NCBI GenBank assembly: GCA_028822575.1
Contig: JAPKDN010000238.1
Location: forward strand, 1 to 5,505
DNA length: 5,505 nucleotides
DNA from: Alphaproteobacteria bacterium
Lineage (GTDB): Bacteria > Pseudomonadota > Alphaproteobacteria > Thalassobaculales > Thalassobaculaceae
Reading direction: 5' to 3'
This document shows positions 4,516 to 5,505 of the stretch, piece by piece. Both the position numbers and the translations under genes were made by a program. Each line of letters opens with the position of its first letter. Within the stretch, counting starts at the first letter, position 1. The notes under the pieces were generated by a model. That model saw only the letters and a list, made by a program, of their open reading frames with translations, made no database searches and had not been told where the DNA came from.

Positions 4516-5505
4516 CGTTTCGTGCCCGAAACCACGCGTCTGAGCCGGACGCGGACATGGGGCCGATGATCGATGAGGCGGGCGTGCCGGTTATCCAAAT
4601 TGAGGACGCTGCTAAGCAAGCGATAGAGGTAGGCCGTAACCGACTTCTGGTCGCCGGTGCCTTCTTCGCGGTCGCGTTCTGTTTGATCGCGGTGAGGCTT
4701 GTCGATATAGCGGTTTTACGCGGCGTAAACGAGCCATCGGTCGCGCGTGACGCTTCGTCCAATGTTCTAAAGACCGGGCGCGCCGATATCGTCGATCGTA
4801 ACGGCATGTTGTTGGCGGTCAGCCTTTCCGCGCCTTCGCTCTATGCCGACCCCAAGGAGATCATCGACGCGGATGGTTCGGCCCGACGTCTGGTCACGAT
4901 TCTTAACCATCTTGACGTGAATGAGGTCGCGGCAAAGCTTCGCGCCAACAAGCGGTTTGTGTGGATTCAGCGTGGTCTGACACCGCGTCAGCAGTACCGG
5001 ATCAACGCGCTTGGATTGCCCGGCTTGCATTTCCAGCGCGAGGAACGCCGGGTTTATCCCCAGGGCAGTCTGGCGTCGCATGTCGTCGGCTTTGCCGGGA
5101 AAGACGCCACTGGGCTTGGCGGGATCGAAAAACAATTTGACGGCCTTTTGCGGGATGGCACCCGGCCTCTGGCGCTTTCCATGGATATTCGCGTCCAGCA
5201 TATCTTGCGCGAGGAGATCGCGCGTCAGATGCACGCCTTTCAGGGCATTGGTGGCGCTGGCGTGGTTCTGGACGCCAATACCGGCGAAGTGATCGCGATG
5301 GTCTCGTTGCCGGATTTCGATCCGAATTTGGTCGGTACGGCTTCCGAGGACACACGCTTTAACCGGGCGACGCTCGGTGTGTATGAAATGGGCTCGACCT
5401 TCAAGATTTTCAACACGGCGCTGGCGCTTGAATCCGGCTCAGCGACCATGACCAGTGGTTACGACGCGACTAAGCCGATCCGGGTCGCCCGGTTCACGAT
5501 CAACG
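4512..5505 (+). CDS. ftsI: Peptidoglycan D,D-transpeptidase FtsI (PBP3), N-terminal part, cut by window end
   Basis: FtsI is the class B penicillin-binding protein that crosslinks septal peptidoglycan in the periplasm with FtsW. The 331 visible codons give: a cytoplasmic tail of about 44 residues, one membrane anchor about 45-64 (LLVAGAFFAVAFCLIAVRLV region), the start of the pedestal domain with RADIVDRNGMLLAVSL 90-105, LYADP 110-114, FVWIQRGLTP 149-158, RRVYPQGSLASHVVGF 179-194 and GLGGIEKQFD 201-210. The transpeptidase domain then begins with GAGVVLDANTGEVIAM 248-263 and reaches the catalytic motif STFK 295-298 with nucleophile S295. The SxN and KTG motifs must lie beyond the edge. ATG 4512 overlaps the ftsL stop as ATGA. 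The product looks intact so far; class B family members are usually about 550-600 residues, so somewhat more than half is seen. Confidence 0.96.
   Translation, partial: MTFRARNHASEPDADMGPMIDEAGVPVIQIEDAAKQAIEVGRNRLLVAGAFFAVAFCLIAVRLVDIAVLRGVNEPSVARDASSNVLKTGRADIVDRNGMLLAVSLSAPSLYADPKEIIDADGSARRLVTILNHLDVNEVAAKLRANKRFVWIQRGLTPRQQYRINALGLPGLHFQREERRVYPQGSLASHVVGFAGKDATGLGGIEKQFDGLLRDGTRPLALSMDIRVQHILREEIARQMHAFQGIGGAGVVLDANTGEVIAMVSLPDFDPNLVGTASEDTRFNRATLGVYEMGSTFKIFNTALALESGSATMTSGYDATKPIRVARFTIN

Noticed and set aside
3605..5449. Minus-strand frames opposite rsmH, ftsL and ftsI, up to 167 codons
   Set aside because: Same reason: they mirror confidently identified genes and show no ribosome sites or recognisable motifs.

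Overview
The window looks like a chromosomal segment of an alphaproteobacterium, probably of the Rhodospirillales type. The reasons are a GC-rich coding style, a type A RNase P RNA directly upstream of mraZ, a fold III (eukaryote-like) ornithine decarboxylase of the alphaproteobacterial kind, and the order mraZ-rsmH-ftsL-ftsI that opens the division and cell wall (dcw) cluster. The organism assignment is inferred from these features, not from a search.

Layout, all genes on the + strand: 2-109 is the last 35 codons of an AmpD-like peptidoglycan amidase, followed by a small hairpin with a T-rich tail (120-142). 110-481 is intergenic. It holds a REP-like inverted repeat, a start-less stretch on the minus strand that may be a decayed coding remnant, and, just before the next gene, a structured leader with a 31-codon upstream ORF that is a candidate for the speF leader RNA family. 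482-1738 is ornithine decarboxylase (putrescine synthesis), with a hairpin overlapping its stop codon. 1804-2240 is rnpB, the catalytic RNA of RNase P, closed by a perfect 12-bp P1 helix. 2241-2730 is a gene-free, markedly AT-rich control region. 2772-3239 mraZ, 3236-4207 rsmH, 4204-4515 ftsL and 4512-5505 (cut by the window edge) ftsI form a tight operon in which every junction is a four-base ATGA stop/start overlap.

The dcw genes work together. MraZ is the DNA-binding regulator of the operon, RsmH methylates C1402 of 16S rRNA, FtsL is a small bitopic divisome protein, and FtsI (PBP3) is the septal transpeptidase that acts with it. The amidase fragment at the left edge is also a cell wall enzyme, so the decarboxylase sits as an outsider between wall-related and housekeeping genes.

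The most notable signal is upstream of mraZ. Seven units of the form YCCA followed by A/T-rich sequence, three of them CCCA, repeat every 10 or 11 bases from 2561 to 2626, and lie over a plausible sigma-70 promoter (TTGCAC, 17-base spacer, TATTAT). Read on the minus strand the core is TGGG with helical spacing, the kind of direct repeat bound by MraZ in E. coli. This suggests a larger-than-usual autoregulatory operator. The second item is the putative leader RNA and upstream ORF before the decarboxylase. No wholly new system such as a defence island or toxin pair is visible.
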